Source: Kangiella sediminilitoris (GTDB lineage Bacteria > Pseudomonadota > Gammaproteobacteria > Enterobacterales > Kangiellaceae). From it: 64,000 nt of DNA. Positions 25,194-34,682 of this stretch are shown here, piece after piece. The position numbers were made by a program, and so were the translations under genes. The DNA is taken from NCBI RefSeq assembly GCF_001708405.1, contig NZ_CP012418.1, positions 2,418,001 through 2,482,000 of the forward strand, written 5' to 3'. Under the pieces are notes generated by a model. It had not been told where the DNA came from. It saw only the letters and a list, made by a program, of their open reading frames with translations, and did not search any database. How positions within the stretch are numbered: the first letter of the stretch is position 1; every line of letters begins with the position of its first letter.

Positions 25194-26413
25194 TGAAGCG
25201 AGTGGTAGTGACGGGGATGTCAGGTATAACTGCCTTTGGTGATACCTGGGAAGACATTTCTGGCAAGTTCAAAGAAGGTAAGAATGCTGTACGCTTTATG
25301 CCCGAATGGGAACAATGCGAAGGATTGCGAACCAGCTTAGCGGCGCCTGTTGACTATCAGTTCCCTAAGCTACCAAGAAAAAAAATACGCAGCATGGGCC
25401 GTGTCTCATTGCTAGCAACCTGTGCGACTCAAAAGGCTCTTGAGGAAGCTGGACTACTGAACCATATGGCTCTGACGGATGGCAGCACCGGAATTGCCTA
25501 CGGCTCTTCATCAGGAAGTACTAAAACAATTCCAGTATTTGGTGACTTGATCAAGGGTGGCCCTATGACAGGTTTTACTTCCACATCTTATGTCGAGATG
25601 ATGAGCCACACAGCGCCCGTCAATATGGGCGTATTTTTCGGGACTAAAGGCCGTATTATACCCACCAGTAGCGCTTGTACTTCGGGTAGCCAGGGCATTG
25701 GTTATGCCTATGAAGCGATCAAGTATGGACGACAAAAAGTGATGATTGCAGGAGGTGCAGAAGAACTCTGTATAACACAGGGCGCCGTGTTTGACTCATT
25801 GTTCGCCACCTCGGTACAAAACAATAGCCCAGAGACGACACCAAAACCTTTTGATAAAAAGCGCGATGGTCTGGTGGTTGGCGAAGGTGCTGCAACTTTA
25901 ATTCTCGAGGAATATGAACATGCTATGGCACGTGGCGCCACCATATTAGGCGAAGTCATAGGGTTCGGCTGTAACTCAGACGGAGCACACGTAACTCAGC
26001 CGCAAAAAGATACTATGGCCGTAGCGATGAAGCTCGCCCTGCAAGATGCTGATGTGAGCAGCGATGATATTGGTTATGTAAGCGCGCATGGAACAGCCAC
26101 TGATCGTGGTGATGTAGCAGAAACGCATGCAACGTACGAAGTTTTTAAACGAGCCGTACCCATCAGCTCTCTTAAAAGCTATTTTGGCCATACGCTGGGC
26201 GCCTGTGGTGCCATAGAGGCCTGGCTTTCTATCGAGATGATGCGTAATAACTGGTATGCGCCAACGGTAAATCTTACAGAGGTAGATCCTGAGTGTGCTG
26301 AGTTGGATTACATCATGGAAAATGATCGTCATATGACACACGACATGATCATGAGTAACAACTTTGCCTTTGGTGGGATCAACACATCACTAATCTTTAA
26401 ACGGGCTCAGTGA
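25193..26413 (+). CDS. apeR: Beta-ketoacyl-ACP synthase ApeR
   Basis: Second full ketosynthase, 406 residues, with Cys162 in PTSSACTSGSQG, a His in SAHGTATDRGD and a His in SYFGHTLGACG. It is close to FabF in layout. In studied APE systems ApeR is a separate homodimer thought to carry out an early or priming condensation. It is the last gene of the operon. Only 4 bp separate its stop from the stop of convergent fre, with no obvious terminator hairpin between. Confidence 0.87.
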   Translation: MKRVVVTGMSGITAFGDTWEDISGKFKEGKNAVRFMPEWEQCEGLRTSLAAPVDYQFPKLPRKKIRSMGRVSLLATCATQKALEEAGLLNHMALTDGSTGIAYGSSSGSTKTIPVFGDLIKGGPMTGFTSTSYVEMMSHTAPVNMGVFFGTKGRIIPTSSACTSGSQGIGYAYEAIKYGRQKVMIAGGAEELCITQGAVFDSLFATSVQNNSPETTPKPFDKKRDGLVVGEGAATLILEEYEHAMARGATILGEVIGFGCNSDGAHVTQPQKDTMAVAMKLALQDADVSSDDIGYVSAHGTATDRGDVAETHATYEVFKRAVPISSLKSYFGHTLGACGAIEAWLSIEMMRNNWYAPTVNLTEVDPECAELDYIMENDRHMTHDMIMSNNFAFGGINTSLIFKRAQ

Positions 26414-26417
26414 GCCA

Positions 26418-27155
26418 TTAATCTAACTGGCCCATATCACGTTTAATATCAAGGATGTCAGAATGAATGGAGTCTTTTGATACCCCGCGATCCAGTAAAT
26501 CCTGATAGACCGACATCACCATCGGCTCAGAACCCCCAATGTAAATATCCATGTTGGTAATATCAGTGTGATCAAGCAGAAATGCATGGTGAACAAAACC
26601 TTTGCGGCCCTGCCACTCCTCATCCAGTCCTGATAGCACAGGCACATAAGTGAAATGGTCGTATTTAGAGGACCACTCGTTTGGTTCACGATGCAAATAA
26701 AGATCGGCTGAAGTTTGTGCTCCCCAATATAAAATCAAATCGCGATTGGTGTTCTTCCATAACGCTGTTTTAATGACCGAATGGAAGGGAGCAAAGCCTG
26801 TGCCCCCAGCAATGAATACTGCAGGACGCTTTGAGTCTGTGAGTACGCAGTTGCCAAATGGGAGCTGTACCTTAACCCGGTTCTGGTGCTTTAACTGACT
26901 GATAATTTTGTCTGCTTCGTCATGCCCCGGTAGTCGTCTAATATGCAGTTCCAGAACATCCTGAAGTGGTGAGCTGGCGATAGAAAAAGGTCTCAGCGAA
27001 CCATCTTCCAGCTGTAACATTAAATATTGCCCAGCTTTATAGGGTGGAAGTTCTCCGTTTACTGGCTCTAGTTCTACCCAGAAAACGTCACGCCCAGCGC
27101 GGCGAACTAACGACACTTCACACTCAACAAACTCCGCTTCTACTTGTTCAGACAT
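26418..27155 (-). CDS. fre: NAD(P)H-flavin reductase Fre
   Basis: Reduces free flavins with NAD(P)H. The 245 residues have the ferredoxin-reductase FAD/flavin motif RPFSIASSP and the nucleotide-binding GGTGFAPFHSVI. It lies 12 bp downstream of ubiD on the same strand, the arrangement known in enterobacteria, and could supply reduced FMN for the prenyl-FMN cofactor of UbiD. Free reduced flavin is also what a flavin-dependent halogenase needs, so its place beside the pigment cluster is suggestive, though fre-ubiD pairing is independently conserved. Confidence 0.86.
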   Translation of the reverse strand: MSEQVEAEFVECEVSLVRRAGRDVFWVELEPVNGELPPYKAGQYLMLQLEDGSLRPFSIASSPLQDVLELHIRRLPGHDEADKIISQLKHQNRVKVQLPFGNCVLTDSKRPAVFIAGGTGFAPFHSVIKTALWKNTNRDLILYWGAQTSADLYLHREPNEWSSKYDHFTYVPVLSGLDEEWQGRKGFVHHAFLLDHTDITNMDIYIGGSEPMVMSVYQDLLDRGVSKDSIHSDILDIKRDMGQLD

Positions 27156-27167
27156 ATAACCTCAGTT

Positions 27168-28649
27168 TTAAGAATTTTCTTCAGGTTCGAGTCCAAGCTC
27201 ATCCCACATGGAATCGACTTTATCTTTCACTTTCTGATCCATCACTATAGGCTCACCCCATTCACGATCCGTTTCCCCAGGCCATTTATTAGTGGCATCA
27301 ATCCCCAGCTTTGAACCGAGCCCTGATACCGGGGATGCAAAATCTAGATAATCAATCGGCGTATTATCGACCATAGTACAGTCGCGAGTTGGATCTACTC
27401 TTGTAGTGATAGCCCAAATGACGTCTTTCCAGTCACGAGTGTTGACGTCGTCATCCACCACGATAACAAACTTGGTGTACATAAACTGGCGCAAGAATGA
27501 CCATACGCCCATCATCACGCGTTTGGCATGCCCCGGATATTGCTTTTTCATCGAGACCACGGCCAGACGGTATGAGCAACCCTCAGGTGGTAGGTAGAAA
27601 TCAACAATTTCAGGGAATTGTTTCTGTAGTATTGGCACAAATACTTCATTCAATGCTTCGCCAAGAATAGCGGGCTCATCAGGTGGCCGCCCAGTATAGG
27701 TCGAATGATAGATTGGATCAGCCCGTTGGGTAATTCGTTCTACTGTAAAAACCGGGAAACTATCGACTTCATTATAGTAACCGGTGTGATCCCCATAAGG
27801 TCCTTCATCAGCCATTTCACCCGGCTCAATATAACCCTCCAATACAAATTCAGCGGAAGAGGGAACCTGTAGATCGTTCCCCAGGGACTTTACCACTTCG
27901 GTTTTTTGTCCGCGTAGCAAGCCTGCAAAACCATACTCACTGAGTGTATCGGGTACCGGAGTCACTGCGCCTAAAATGGTCGCCGGATCGGCACCGTATG
28001 CAACGGAGACGGGGAACCGCTCGCCCGGATTTTTTTCACACCAATCCTTAAAGTCTAATGCGCCACCTCGATGCGCCAACCAGCGCATGATCAGTTTATT
28101 TTTGCCGATAACCTGCTGTCGATAAATACCTAAATTTTGTCGATTCTTGTTTGGACCTTTGGTCACTGTTAAACCCCAGGTCATTAACGGGGCGGCATCA
28201 CCCGGCCAACAGGTCTGCACCGGAATACTGGTTAAATCTACCGCATTGCCTTCTATGACAATTTCCTGACACGGTGCTTTTTTGACCTGCTTCGGTGCCA
28301 TATTCATGACCTGCTTAAATACCGGAAGCTGCTGCCAGGCGTCTTTAAAGCCTGAAGGTGGCGTTGGCTCCTTTAAGAAAGCCAATAACTCCCCCAGCTC
28401 TCGCAACCCCGTCAGGTCGTCTTTTCCCATAGCGAGGGCAACGCGGCGAGTTGTGCCAAATAAGTTACCTAACACAGGGATCGAATGGCCTTTAACGTTT
28501 TCAAAAAGAATTGCCGGGCCACCAGCACGCAAAGTCCGATCACATATCTCAGTCATTTCCAGATTGGGATCAACTTCCATCGACACGCGCTTTAACTCGC
28601 CCATCGACTCAAGCTTTTCGATAAAGTCTCTCAGGTCTTTATATTGCAT
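27168..28649 (-). CDS. ubiD: 3-octaprenyl-4-hydroxybenzoate decarboxylase UbiD
   Basis: Decarboxylates the polyprenyl-4-hydroxybenzoate intermediate of ubiquinone synthesis using prenylated FMN made by UbiX. The 493 residues match the usual length. The sequence shows [20 protein letters not shown], the active-site region [11 protein letters not shown] and [15 protein letters not shown]. It is followed closely by fre. No ubiX is seen in the window. Confidence 0.96.
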   Translation of the reverse strand: MQYKDLRDFIEKLESMGELKRVSMEVDPNLEMTEICDRTLRAGGPAILFENVKGHSIPVLGNLFGTTRRVALAMGKDDLTGLRELGELLAFLKEPTPPSGFKDAWQQLPVFKQVMNMAPKQVKKAPCQEIVIEGNAVDLTSIPVQTCWPGDAAPLMTWGLTVTKGPNKNRQNLGIYRQQVIGKNKLIMRWLAHRGGALDFKDWCEKNPGERFPVSVAYGADPATILGAVTPVPDTLSEYGFAGLLRGQKTEVVKSLGNDLQVPSSAEFVLEGYIEPGEMADEGPYGDHTGYYNEVDSFPVFTVERITQRADPIYHSTYTGRPPDEPAILGEALNEVFVPILQKQFPEIVDFYLPPEGCSYRLAVVSMKKQYPGHAKRVMMGVWSFLRQFMYTKFVIVVDDDVNTRDWKDVIWAITTRVDPTRDCTMVDNTPIDYLDFASPVSGLGSKLGIDATNKWPGETDREWGEPIVMDQKVKDKVDSMWDELGLEPEENS

Positions 28650-28690
28650 AGATTTCGGCTATAGTATTTATTGTGATTATATTAACGAAA

Positions 28691-28717
28691 AAGCGGCAGA
28701 AATGATATCTGCCGCCT
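28691..28717 (-). terminator. Intrinsic terminator of the S41-like gene
   Basis: Read on the minus strand, GCGGCAG pairs with CTGCCGC around a 9-base loop and is followed by five T. It lies 22 bases downstream of the peptidase-like gene and before ubiD, so it separates the two transcription units. Confidence 0.85.
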
Positions 28718-28739
28718 ATAGTTAAAGTTAATTAACCCA

Positions 28740-30287
28740 TTACTCCAGGATCGTTCGTAACACGTCACTTGCATAGTGTTTTCTATTGCTTATTGTGTAG
28801 GGCACAACATTGATATTCACAGGCTCGGTGTTTCGTAATTTACCTTCCTCGGTGACAGTTTTAGAGTATGGCATTTTAACTTCCGCCAATAATAGCTCTT
28901 TATCGCTTACCTTAAACTCCGTCATTTCACCGACGACCTTCTTTTGAACTTGCCCATTTGCACCCAGATAGAGGTATAACTTTATTCGTGCATAGGTTGC
29001 ATCCTGTGCTGGTGCAATTCCATACACTTCAGCTCCAGCATAGTCTTGCATTCTCCATACAAAATCGTCGCATGACGAGACGCATTTCCAATCAGATATA
29101 ATTGATATTTTTTCAGCCTTAAAGGCATCTTTTCTCGGCTCAATCCACTCTAATGAACAATCATCTGCTCCTTGGCAGAAATCTGCTCGTGGCGCAAAAT
29201 ATTCGCCCTCAACATTCTTACTCTTTTGATACCAGTTTTCTCCTTTGGGGTTTCCATAAAACAACTCCTGCCGAATAGTAGGATTATGTATTTCTTTAGT
29301 ATTTTTATAGGCCACAGTTAAATCTTTAAATTTATCAGGCATGAAAGCAGCGAGTAGCGGAGAGTTTTCCATCCCACCGATATTATGGGTCATATCAAAA
29401 ACAAGATGTTCTATGTTGTGCTTTTTTAACTCAGCTAACACGCCATTAATATCACTACAATATGAGCTCGTCGCATCTTTAGTATCACAATAGATACTTG
29501 GATCCTGATGGTCGGGATAAATAAAATGCCGAAGTCTTAATACCGCTGTTTTTTCCTTCGAATAAAGGCAGGCGTTTTGCCCTTTAAATATGGAAGTAAA
29601 ACCTTCGTACCCTGAGTGCGCATCACAGTAATTTTCGGACATATAATCGGTACGTGACTTTGGTGGCGCATCATATATAGCTTCGTACTCGACAGTCTCT
29701 TCATTACCGTTCGATAATGTTATTTCCTTTATTTTCGCACCATCGACAGTTATAGCGCCAGCTTCTATTCGACGGGCAAAATCTGCCACACAACCTGCTT
29801 CGTTATTATGACGGCATCGGTAGTCACTAAAAGCCTTAAACAGCTTCCCTATAGGTTTTTTATTTAATGCCACTATCGGTTGCTTAGTTTTTGCCAGATA
29901 AAACTTTGGGATAGGGTACTCAAACCATATAGCGCTATTAAGCCACTGACTTTTTTTCGGTTCAGGTTCATAAGCTAAGAATATTGCACTCGAATGCAAG
30001 TTAACCAGCCCGTCATGAAACTCATCAAATGTTTGGTATAACTCATCCCAGTCTTTAGCATTCAGGAACTTATCTTTTTGGTAATCGACAAATTCCCGCC
30101 AGGACACATTTTTTGAGTTATTCCTAGTTTCTATAATCTCAGCATCCAGACGTTCTATTTCACTGATCAATAAGTTATAAAAGTCCTCTTGTTGTTGAGC
30201 TGTTAAAAAAGGTTTTTCGTTGGTCTCGGATTTTCCATAACTAGTTATGGTCATCAGGCACAATAAAGCTGACATCAATATCTTCAT
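28740..30287 (-). CDS. S41-peptidase-like secreted protein
   Basis: The 515-residue protein has a short signal-like start (MKILMSALLCLMTITSYG). The C-terminal half resembles the S41 (C-terminal processing peptidase) fold: TAVLRLRHFIYPD, then HLVFDMTHNIGGMENSPLLA and KISIISDWKCVSSCDDFVW. The last segment aligns with the nucleophile region, with Ser near residue 404. I cannot find the usual catalytic Lys about 25 residues later, where GIAPAQDATYA is found, so it may be tricorn-like or inactive. The start is the ATG at 30287, preceded by AAGGA. The substrate is unknown. Confidence 0.65.
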   Translation of the reverse strand: MKILMSALLCLMTITSYGKSETNEKPFLTAQQQEDFYNLLISEIERLDAEIIETRNNSKNVSWREFVDYQKDKFLNAKDWDELYQTFDEFHDGLVNLHSSAIFLAYEPEPKKSQWLNSAIWFEYPIPKFYLAKTKQPIVALNKKPIGKLFKAFSDYRCRHNNEAGCVADFARRIEAGAITVDGAKIKEITLSNGNEETVEYEAIYDAPPKSRTDYMSENYCDAHSGYEGFTSIFKGQNACLYSKEKTAVLRLRHFIYPDHQDPSIYCDTKDATSSYCSDINGVLAELKKHNIEHLVFDMTHNIGGMENSPLLAAFMPDKFKDLTVAYKNTKEIHNPTIRQELFYGNPKGENWYQKSKNVEGEYFAPRADFCQGADDCSLEWIEPRKDAFKAEKISIISDWKCVSSCDDFVWRMQDYAGAEVYGIAPAQDATYARIKLYLYLGANGQVQKKVVGEMTEFKVSDKELLLAEVKMPYSKTVTEEGKLRNTEPVNINVVPYTISNRKHYASDVLRTILE

Positions 30288-30396
30288 ATGCAATCCTTAG
30301 TTTTGTTCTTATCGTAAGAATATACTGAGATTAGATGCTATTTATATAGGGAGGGTTTATTAATGTGTAACAAGTTATATTTGAGACCCTTTTTGT

Positions 30397-30687
30397 TTAT
30401 TCTTCCAGTACAAACTCCATTTTATAAGTCATGTTTTTTTGCTCTACAGCTTTACCACCTTTATACCTAATTTTGAAAGACCACTTCTTTAATGCTTTTA
30501 GCGCGCTTTCTACAAATACACCTTTAGGATGGTCTTCTATGACCTCTATATTTATGGGCTTACCTTTTTTTGAAATATCAAATTCAAATAGAACATAACC
30601 AGACTCAATACCTTCAGAGAATACAACTTCATCAGCCTTTAGAAGAGGTGATATTAATATTAACAATGTGATTATTAGAATTCTCAT
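30397..30687 (-). CDS. TonB C-terminal-domain protein, secreted
   Basis: Small protein of 96 residues. After a signal peptide (MRILIITLLILISPLLKA) comes a single domain like the TonB C-terminus: GYVLFEFDISKKGKPINIEV, then EDHPKGVFVESALKALKKW. It lacks the Pro-rich spacer of true TonB, so a periplasmic interaction role is likelier than energy transduction. I chose the ATG at 30687, which has AAGGG 5 bases upstream, over the GTG at 30699 that lies within that site. Confidence 0.7.
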   Translation of the reverse strand: MRILIITLLILISPLLKADEVVFSEGIESGYVLFEFDISKKGKPINIEVIEDHPKGVFVESALKALKKWSFKIRYKGGKAVEQKNMTYKMEFVLEE

Positions 30688-30724
30688 ATAGCCCTTCACA
30701 TTTTTACTTTTTATAATTTTATAC

Positions 30725-30827
30725 TTTCATTTTCTTCGTGTCTGACCAACGGGAATCCCTGCGGGGCAAAGAAAACGAACCAAAAGAAACGACACCCCAG
30801 TCGCCTGGCATACGCCTACCCTCGCTT
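30725..30827. repeat. Probable dispersed intergenic repeat
   Basis: A stretch unlike its AT-rich surroundings, with ACGGGAATCCCTGCGGGGC followed by AAAGAAACGACACCCCAGTC and GGCATACGCCTACCCTCGC. On the minus strand GCGAGGGTAGGCGTATGCC leads it. I recall near-identical phrases scattered between genes of marine gammaproteobacteria, often near the ends of unrelated small ORFs; this is memory, not a search. It abuts the stop of the following small gene. Confidence 0.4.
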
Positions 30828-31037
30828 TTTAAGAGTGATTAGCACATTTATTTTTTTAAAGTATATTAATAAAGAAATTACAGGAAGATATACTACAAAT
30901 GCATATGGTGGGTAAGTAAGGCCATACATTGTAGCTAGGAAAGGAACTAACAAAGCGTCAAACTTCCATGCAGTAATTAGCAAAAAAGCTCCTAGGATTA
31001 ACCCTCCTCGAAAAGACCCCAGTAAAACCCGAGACAA
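30816..31037 (-). CDS. Small two-helix membrane protein of unknown function
   Basis: A 73-residue reading frame with two strongly hydrophobic segments (GGLILGAFLLITAW and YAFVVYLPVISLLIYF) and a basic C-terminus (KKINVLITLKKRG). Its stop lies at the edge of the repeat-like stretch at 30725-30827. It has no relatives I recognise and no clear Shine-Dalgarno, so it could be a real small membrane protein or a decayed gene. Confidence 0.35.
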   Translation of the reverse strand: MSRVLLGSFRGGLILGAFLLITAWKFDALLVPFLATMYGLTYPPYAFVVYLPVISLLIYFKKINVLITLKKRG

Positions 31038-31127
31038 AAGCAGGGACTATATTAACCTTACGAAACTCAAGATTTTTCTTAGTAAAAATATCACTAGAAA
31101 AAAGGATTATTAGGAATTTTGTGAGGC

Positions 31128-31184
31128 AGTCTCTCGCACAGCGAGGGCGCGTATACTAATACGTAACCGAGCGAGCAAGAGACT
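31128..31184. repeat. Palindromic intergenic element downstream of rho
   Basis: AGTCTCTCGC (31128-31137) and GCAAGAGACT (31175-31184) are inverted with one mismatch. An inner inverted pair CGTAT/ATACG (31150-31163) and GCGAG-rich segments lie between. The whole can fold into a long cruciform or RNA hairpin. It sits 35 bases past the rho stop and could be a dispersed palindromic element or part of rho 3' processing. Confidence 0.45.
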
Positions 31185-31196
31185 AACAAAACAAAA

Positions 31197-31220
31197 ACCT
31201 AAAAAGACGTTTTCTAGGTT
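31197..31220 (-). terminator. Weak hairpin at the end of rho
   Basis: On the minus strand AACCTA (including the region of the rho stop) pairs with TAGGTT across a loop of about 12 bases and is followed by a T-rich tract interrupted by G. The stem is AT-rich and short, so termination here is only possible. Confidence 0.3.
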
Positions 31221-32475
31221 ATTTTTTCATGGATGTGAAGAACTCATCGTTCGTCTTCGTCATCGCCATCTTATCGATCAAGAATTCGATAGCATCTAAC
31301 TCATCCATTGGATGTAAGATTTTACGTAAAATCCACATCTTCTGAAGTTCTTCCTGAGTTGTTAATAAGTCTTCTTTACGCGAACCTGAGCGGTTGAAAT
31401 CAATCGCTGGGAATACACGTTTTTCAGCTATCTTACGAGATAGGTGAAGCTCCATGTTACCCGTTCCCTTAAACTCCTCGTAGATGACTTCGTCCATCTT
31501 AGAGCCAGTATCTACCAGCGCCGTTGCGATAATGGTTAAGCTACCGCCTTCTTCGATATTTCGGGCAGCACCGAAGAAACGTTTTGGGCGTTGCAGAGCG
31601 TTAGCATCAACACCACCGGTCAAAACTTTACCTGATGATGGAACAACCGTGTTATAGGCACGTGCAAGACGAGTAATCGAGTCGAGCAGGATAACCACGT
31701 CTTTCTTGTGCTCTACCAGACGCTTGGCTTTTTCAATAACCATTTCGGCAACCTGCACGTGACGAGCAGCTGGCTCATCAAAAGTCGAAGCAACAACTTC
31801 TCCTTTAACCGAACGCTCCATTTCCGTAACTTCTTCCGGACGCTCATCAATCAACAATACAATCAACATACATTCAGGGTGATTGTTGGTAATCGACTGT
31901 GCGATGTTCTGTAACATCATGGTTTTACCGGCTTTAGGTGGCGACACGATAAGCGCACGCTGACCTTTACCAATTGGAGCAGCCAGATCAATAACACGTG
32001 CCGTAATATCTTCTGTCGAACCATTACCACGCTCCATGCGCATACGGTCATCTGGATGTAGTGGAGTTAAATTTTCGAAGAGAAGTTTTCGGCGAGAGTT
32101 TTCTGGGCTGTCGTAATTGATTTCAGCAACTTTTAATAGGGCAAAATAGCGTTCCTGATCTTTAGGTGGGCGTATTTTGCCAAATATCGTATCACCCGTG
32201 CGTAGGTTGAAACGACGAATCTGGCTTGGAGAGACATAAATATCATCTGGGCCAGCCAGGTATGATCCTTCCGCTGAACGTAAGAAACCAAAACCATCAG
32301 GTAAAATTTCCAATACCCCACCACCAAAAATATCTTCGCCGCTTTTGGCGTGATTTTTTAGAAGACCGAAGATGATGTCTTGTTTGCGCATGCGCGCCAT
32401 GTGCTCAAGACCAACGGCTTTTGCCATTTCAGACAGTTCTCGAGCGGATTTCTGCTTTAATTCTGTAAGATTCAT
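31219..32475 (-). CDS. rho: Transcription termination factor Rho
   Basis: Hexameric RNA-dependent ATPase that ends transcription. The 418 residues match the standard length. The N-terminal Rho domain ([20 protein letters not shown]) is followed by the cold-shock-like RNA-binding domain ([15 protein letters not shown]) and the ATPase core with Walker [29 protein letters not shown] and the Q/R loop region [12 protein letters not shown]. The leader between rho and trxA is about 210 bp, consistent with the autoregulatory leader typical of rho. Confidence 0.98.
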   Translation of the reverse strand: MNLTELKQKSARELSEMAKAVGLEHMARMRKQDIIFGLLKNHAKSGEDIFGGGVLEILPDGFGFLRSAEGSYLAGPDDIYVSPSQIRRFNLRTGDTIFGKIRPPKDQERYFALLKVAEINYDSPENSRRKLLFENLTPLHPDDRMRMERGNGSTEDITARVIDLAAPIGKGQRALIVSPPKAGKTMMLQNIAQSITNNHPECMLIVLLIDERPEEVTEMERSVKGEVVASTFDEPAARHVQVAEMVIEKAKRLVEHKKDVVILLDSITRLARAYNTVVPSSGKVLTGGVDANALQRPKRFFGAARNIEEGGSLTIIATALVDTGSKMDEVIYEEFKGTGNMELHLSRKIAEKRVFPAIDFNRSGSRKEDLLTTQEELQKMWILRKILHPMDELDAIEFLIDKMAMTKTNDEFFTSMKK

Positions 32476-32685
32476 AATGTTGAATGATTTTTCTTTGACG
32501 CATTGATAGACAATGCTTAGTGTTCCCGTGAAATATGTTTGGAGTAGAAACGGAATTTGCCCGCGGGCTTATTTTAGGACGCTGTGTTCAGCAAGGTTAA
32601 ATGTAGCACTAGAACTCAGGGGTGTCTAGCCTTTTAGGCTAACTATTAACCAATACCGGCCAAAAAGTAGATCATGATCAATAAA

Positions 32686-32707
32686 AAAAGAGGCCGAAGC
32701 CTCTTTT
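32686..32707 (-). terminator. Intrinsic terminator of trxA with TTCG loop
   Basis: On the minus strand AAAAGAGGC pairs with GCCTCTTTT around a TTCG tetraloop, followed by further T. The stem is perfect and the loop is the very stable UUCG type. It lies 20 bases after the trxA stop. Confidence 0.93.
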
Positions 32708-32726
32708 GAATCACAAACAATACTGA

Positions 32727-33053
32727 TTAAATATTGCTGTCAATAAATGCCATCAATTGTGATTTTGATACAGCACCTACTTTAGTTGCTTCGACGTTAC
32801 CGCCTTTGAACAACATCAATGTTGGAATACCACGGATACCGTATTTAGGCGGTGTATCGCTGTTTTCATCGATGTTTAACTTAGCAACTTTAACTTTGCC
32901 TTCATAAGAATCCGCGATCTCATCCAGAATTGGCGCGATCATTTTACAAGGACCACACCACTCAGCCCAATAATCCACTAATACTGGGCTATCAGAGTTA
33001 ATTACCTCTGCTTCAAAGTTGTCATCAGTTAACTTAACAATTTTGTCACTCAT
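32727..33053 (-). CDS. trxA: Thioredoxin 1
   Basis: Cytoplasmic disulfide reductase of 108 residues. The active site is WCGPC (Cys33, Cys36), preceded by VLVDYWAEW and followed by the cis-Pro segment [11 protein letters not shown]. It lies between rho and divergent rhlB, the standard gammaproteobacterial order. A strong terminator isolates it from rho. Confidence 0.97.
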   Translation of the reverse strand: MSDKIVKLTDDNFEAEVINSDSPVLVDYWAEWCGPCKMIAPILDEIADSYEGKVKVAKLNIDENSDTPPKYGIRGIPTLMLFKGGNVEATKVGAVSKSQLMAFIDSNI

Positions 33054-33167
33054 TTATCTAATCTCCTGCTAATTCACTTGCGCTTGGCAACTATCAGACG
33101 CACAATGGCTCTATTTGATACAATGACTTGCGATTTTGCAAGTATCCAACGGTAAAAAATTTAATAC

Positions 33168-34409
33168 ATGGACAAATCACATTTATCCGATACACGATTC
33201 AGCGACCTGGGTTTACACCCTAAATTACTCGAAGCAATCAACGATCTAGGCTTCCAGTATTGTACGCCCATTCAGGCAAAAACATTACCCTTGCTACTTA
33301 AAGGACAAAATGTTGCCGGACAAGCTCAAACAGGTACTGGAAAAACCATCGCTTTTCTACTAGGGGTAATGAACGACATCCTCACGTTACCCGAGATAGA
33401 TGGTCGTCGACCCAATGAACCTCGCTCAATCATTATTGCACCAACTCGTGAGCTGGCAGTTCAAATTGCTAAAGATGCGCTGAAGTTAGCCAAACATGCT
33501 AATTTCAAGATTCGAGTAGTATATGGGGGCGAAGATCATGAAAAACAACGCCGTCAACTTGAAAATGGTGTCGATATTCTGATTGGAACAACTGGCCGAC
33601 TGATAGATTACCTCAAGCAAGGGGCTTATGGTCTTGAAGCAATTGATAGTGTGGTTCTAGATGAAGCCGATCGGATGTTTGATCTTGGCTTCATTAAAGA
33701 TATCCGCTATTTGTTCCGCCGTATGCCTCCTGCGGAGGATCGACTGAACATGCTATTCTCAGCAACATTATCGCACCGCGTGCAAGAGCTGGCCTATGAA
33801 CATATGCACAATCCGCAACATGTGCAGGTTGCGGCAGAACAGGTCACCGCAAAGAAGATACGAGAAGCGCTGTTTTACCCAAGCCGCGATGAAGCTCTTC
33901 CTTTACTTGTGGGTTTAATGCAACGTTTGGAACCACCTCGTTCTATTATTTTCACCAATACTAAACGTGCAGCAGAGCACGTATGGGCATGTTTGCGAGG
34001 TAACGATATTCCTGCTGGATTACTTACTGGTGATGTGCAGCAAAAAAAGCGTCTGCGCCTGTTAGATGATCTCAAAAATAACACGGTGAATGTTTTAGTT
34101 TGCACCGATGTTGCGGCACGTGGACTGCATATAGACGATGTGACACATGTCTTCAACTATCACCTCCCAGATGATCCAGAGGACTATGTTCACCGTATTG
34201 GTCGGACAGCAAGGGCAGGAGCGGAAGGTGACGCTGTCAGCTTTGCTGGTGAAGATTTTGCAATGAACTTAACCGCTATTGAAAAATATGTGGGGCATGA
34301 ACTACCTAAGCTTGAAATCAAAGCTGAGTATCTTGCTGAGCTGAAGCCTTCTATTGCCCTGAAGCAGAAACGTCGCCACCCCTCTCAACGTCGTCACAAT
34401 AAAAATTAA
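33168..34409 (+). CDS. rhlB: ATP-dependent RNA helicase RhlB
   Basis: DEAD-box helicase that unwinds RNA for the RNA degradosome. The 413 residues carry the Q motif ([14 protein letters not shown]), Walker [19 protein letters not shown] in [13 protein letters not shown], the motif SAT and the C-terminal [10 protein letters not shown]. The position divergent from trxA/rho is the usual place for rhlB. The basic C-terminal tail is short ([14 protein letters not shown]). Confidence 0.94.
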   Translation: MDKSHLSDTRFSDLGLHPKLLEAINDLGFQYCTPIQAKTLPLLLKGQNVAGQAQTGTGKTIAFLLGVMNDILTLPEIDGRRPNEPRSIIIAPTRELAVQIAKDALKLAKHANFKIRVVYGGEDHEKQRRQLENGVDILIGTTGRLIDYLKQGAYGLEAIDSVVLDEADRMFDLGFIKDIRYLFRRMPPAEDRLNMLFSATLSHRVQELAYEHMHNPQHVQVAAEQVTAKKIREALFYPSRDEALPLLVGLMQRLEPPRSIIFTNTKRAAEHVWACLRGNDIPAGLLTGDVQQKKRLRLLDDLKNNTVNVLVCTDVAARGLHIDDVTHVFNYHLPDDPEDYVHRIGRTARAGAEGDAVSFAGEDFAMNLTAIEKYVGHELPKLEIKAEYLAELKPSIALKQKRRHPSQRRHNKN

Positions 34410-34420
34410 ACTTCTATTAT

Positions 34421-34447
34421 GCTCAGCTGCTGTTTCCGCGGCTGAGC
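34421..34447 (+). terminator. Possible weak terminator after rhlB
   Basis: GCTCAGC (34421-34427) pairs with GCTGAGC (34441-34447) across a 13-base loop. The following sequence, CTTCCAG, has few T, so this is a hairpin of uncertain function. The remaining 235 bp to the next gene are AT-rich with nothing else recognisable. Confidence 0.35.
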
Positions 34448-34682
34448 CTTCCAGCTTTATGAGACTTGATTCACATTTTTTTATTTATCTCACCCTGTAA
34501 GCTAAGCGCCGCTTCTTCTCTAACTTTTTAGTTGTAAGCCTTATACCCTATATTTCTAGAATATTCAGAATAACAATGAGTTAAAAGTCTATCTTTGGCA
34601 ATATTTTGTTACAAACTCTACCTTATTTTAGTTTGGTTTATTTGCTAATTTCAGAGCTCATTTAAGAGAAAGGAATGTACTG

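Larger units (their letters stand above)
9956..26413 (+). other. Aryl polyene (APE) biosynthetic gene cluster
   Basis: Eighteen consecutive genes on one strand, most overlapping or separated by fewer than 20 bases. They comprise two acyl carriers, a ketosynthase/chain-length-factor pair, another ketosynthase, a ketoreductase, two hotdog dehydratases, an adenylating ligase, a thioesterase, acyl- and glycosyltransferases, a LolA-like protein, an RND-type exporter and a lipoprotein. The order follows the apeC-to-apeR order known from Escherichia and Xenorhabdus clusters, with an ammonia lyase inserted between J and K and a halogenase-like flavoenzyme between M and N. I see no apeA/apeB counterpart and no methyltransferase. 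The predicted product is a yellow, membrane-anchored aryl polyene lipid. Confidence 0.92.

Noticed and set aside
9956-26413. Interpreting the cluster as ordinary fatty acid synthesis or a wholly new system
   Set aside because: The Cys-less half ketosynthase, two carriers, AMP ligase, LolA-like protein and exporter in this order match the known aryl polyene cluster family.
34421-34447. Confident terminator after rhlB
   Set aside because: The hairpin has a long loop and no T-tract, so it is kept only as a low-confidence feature.
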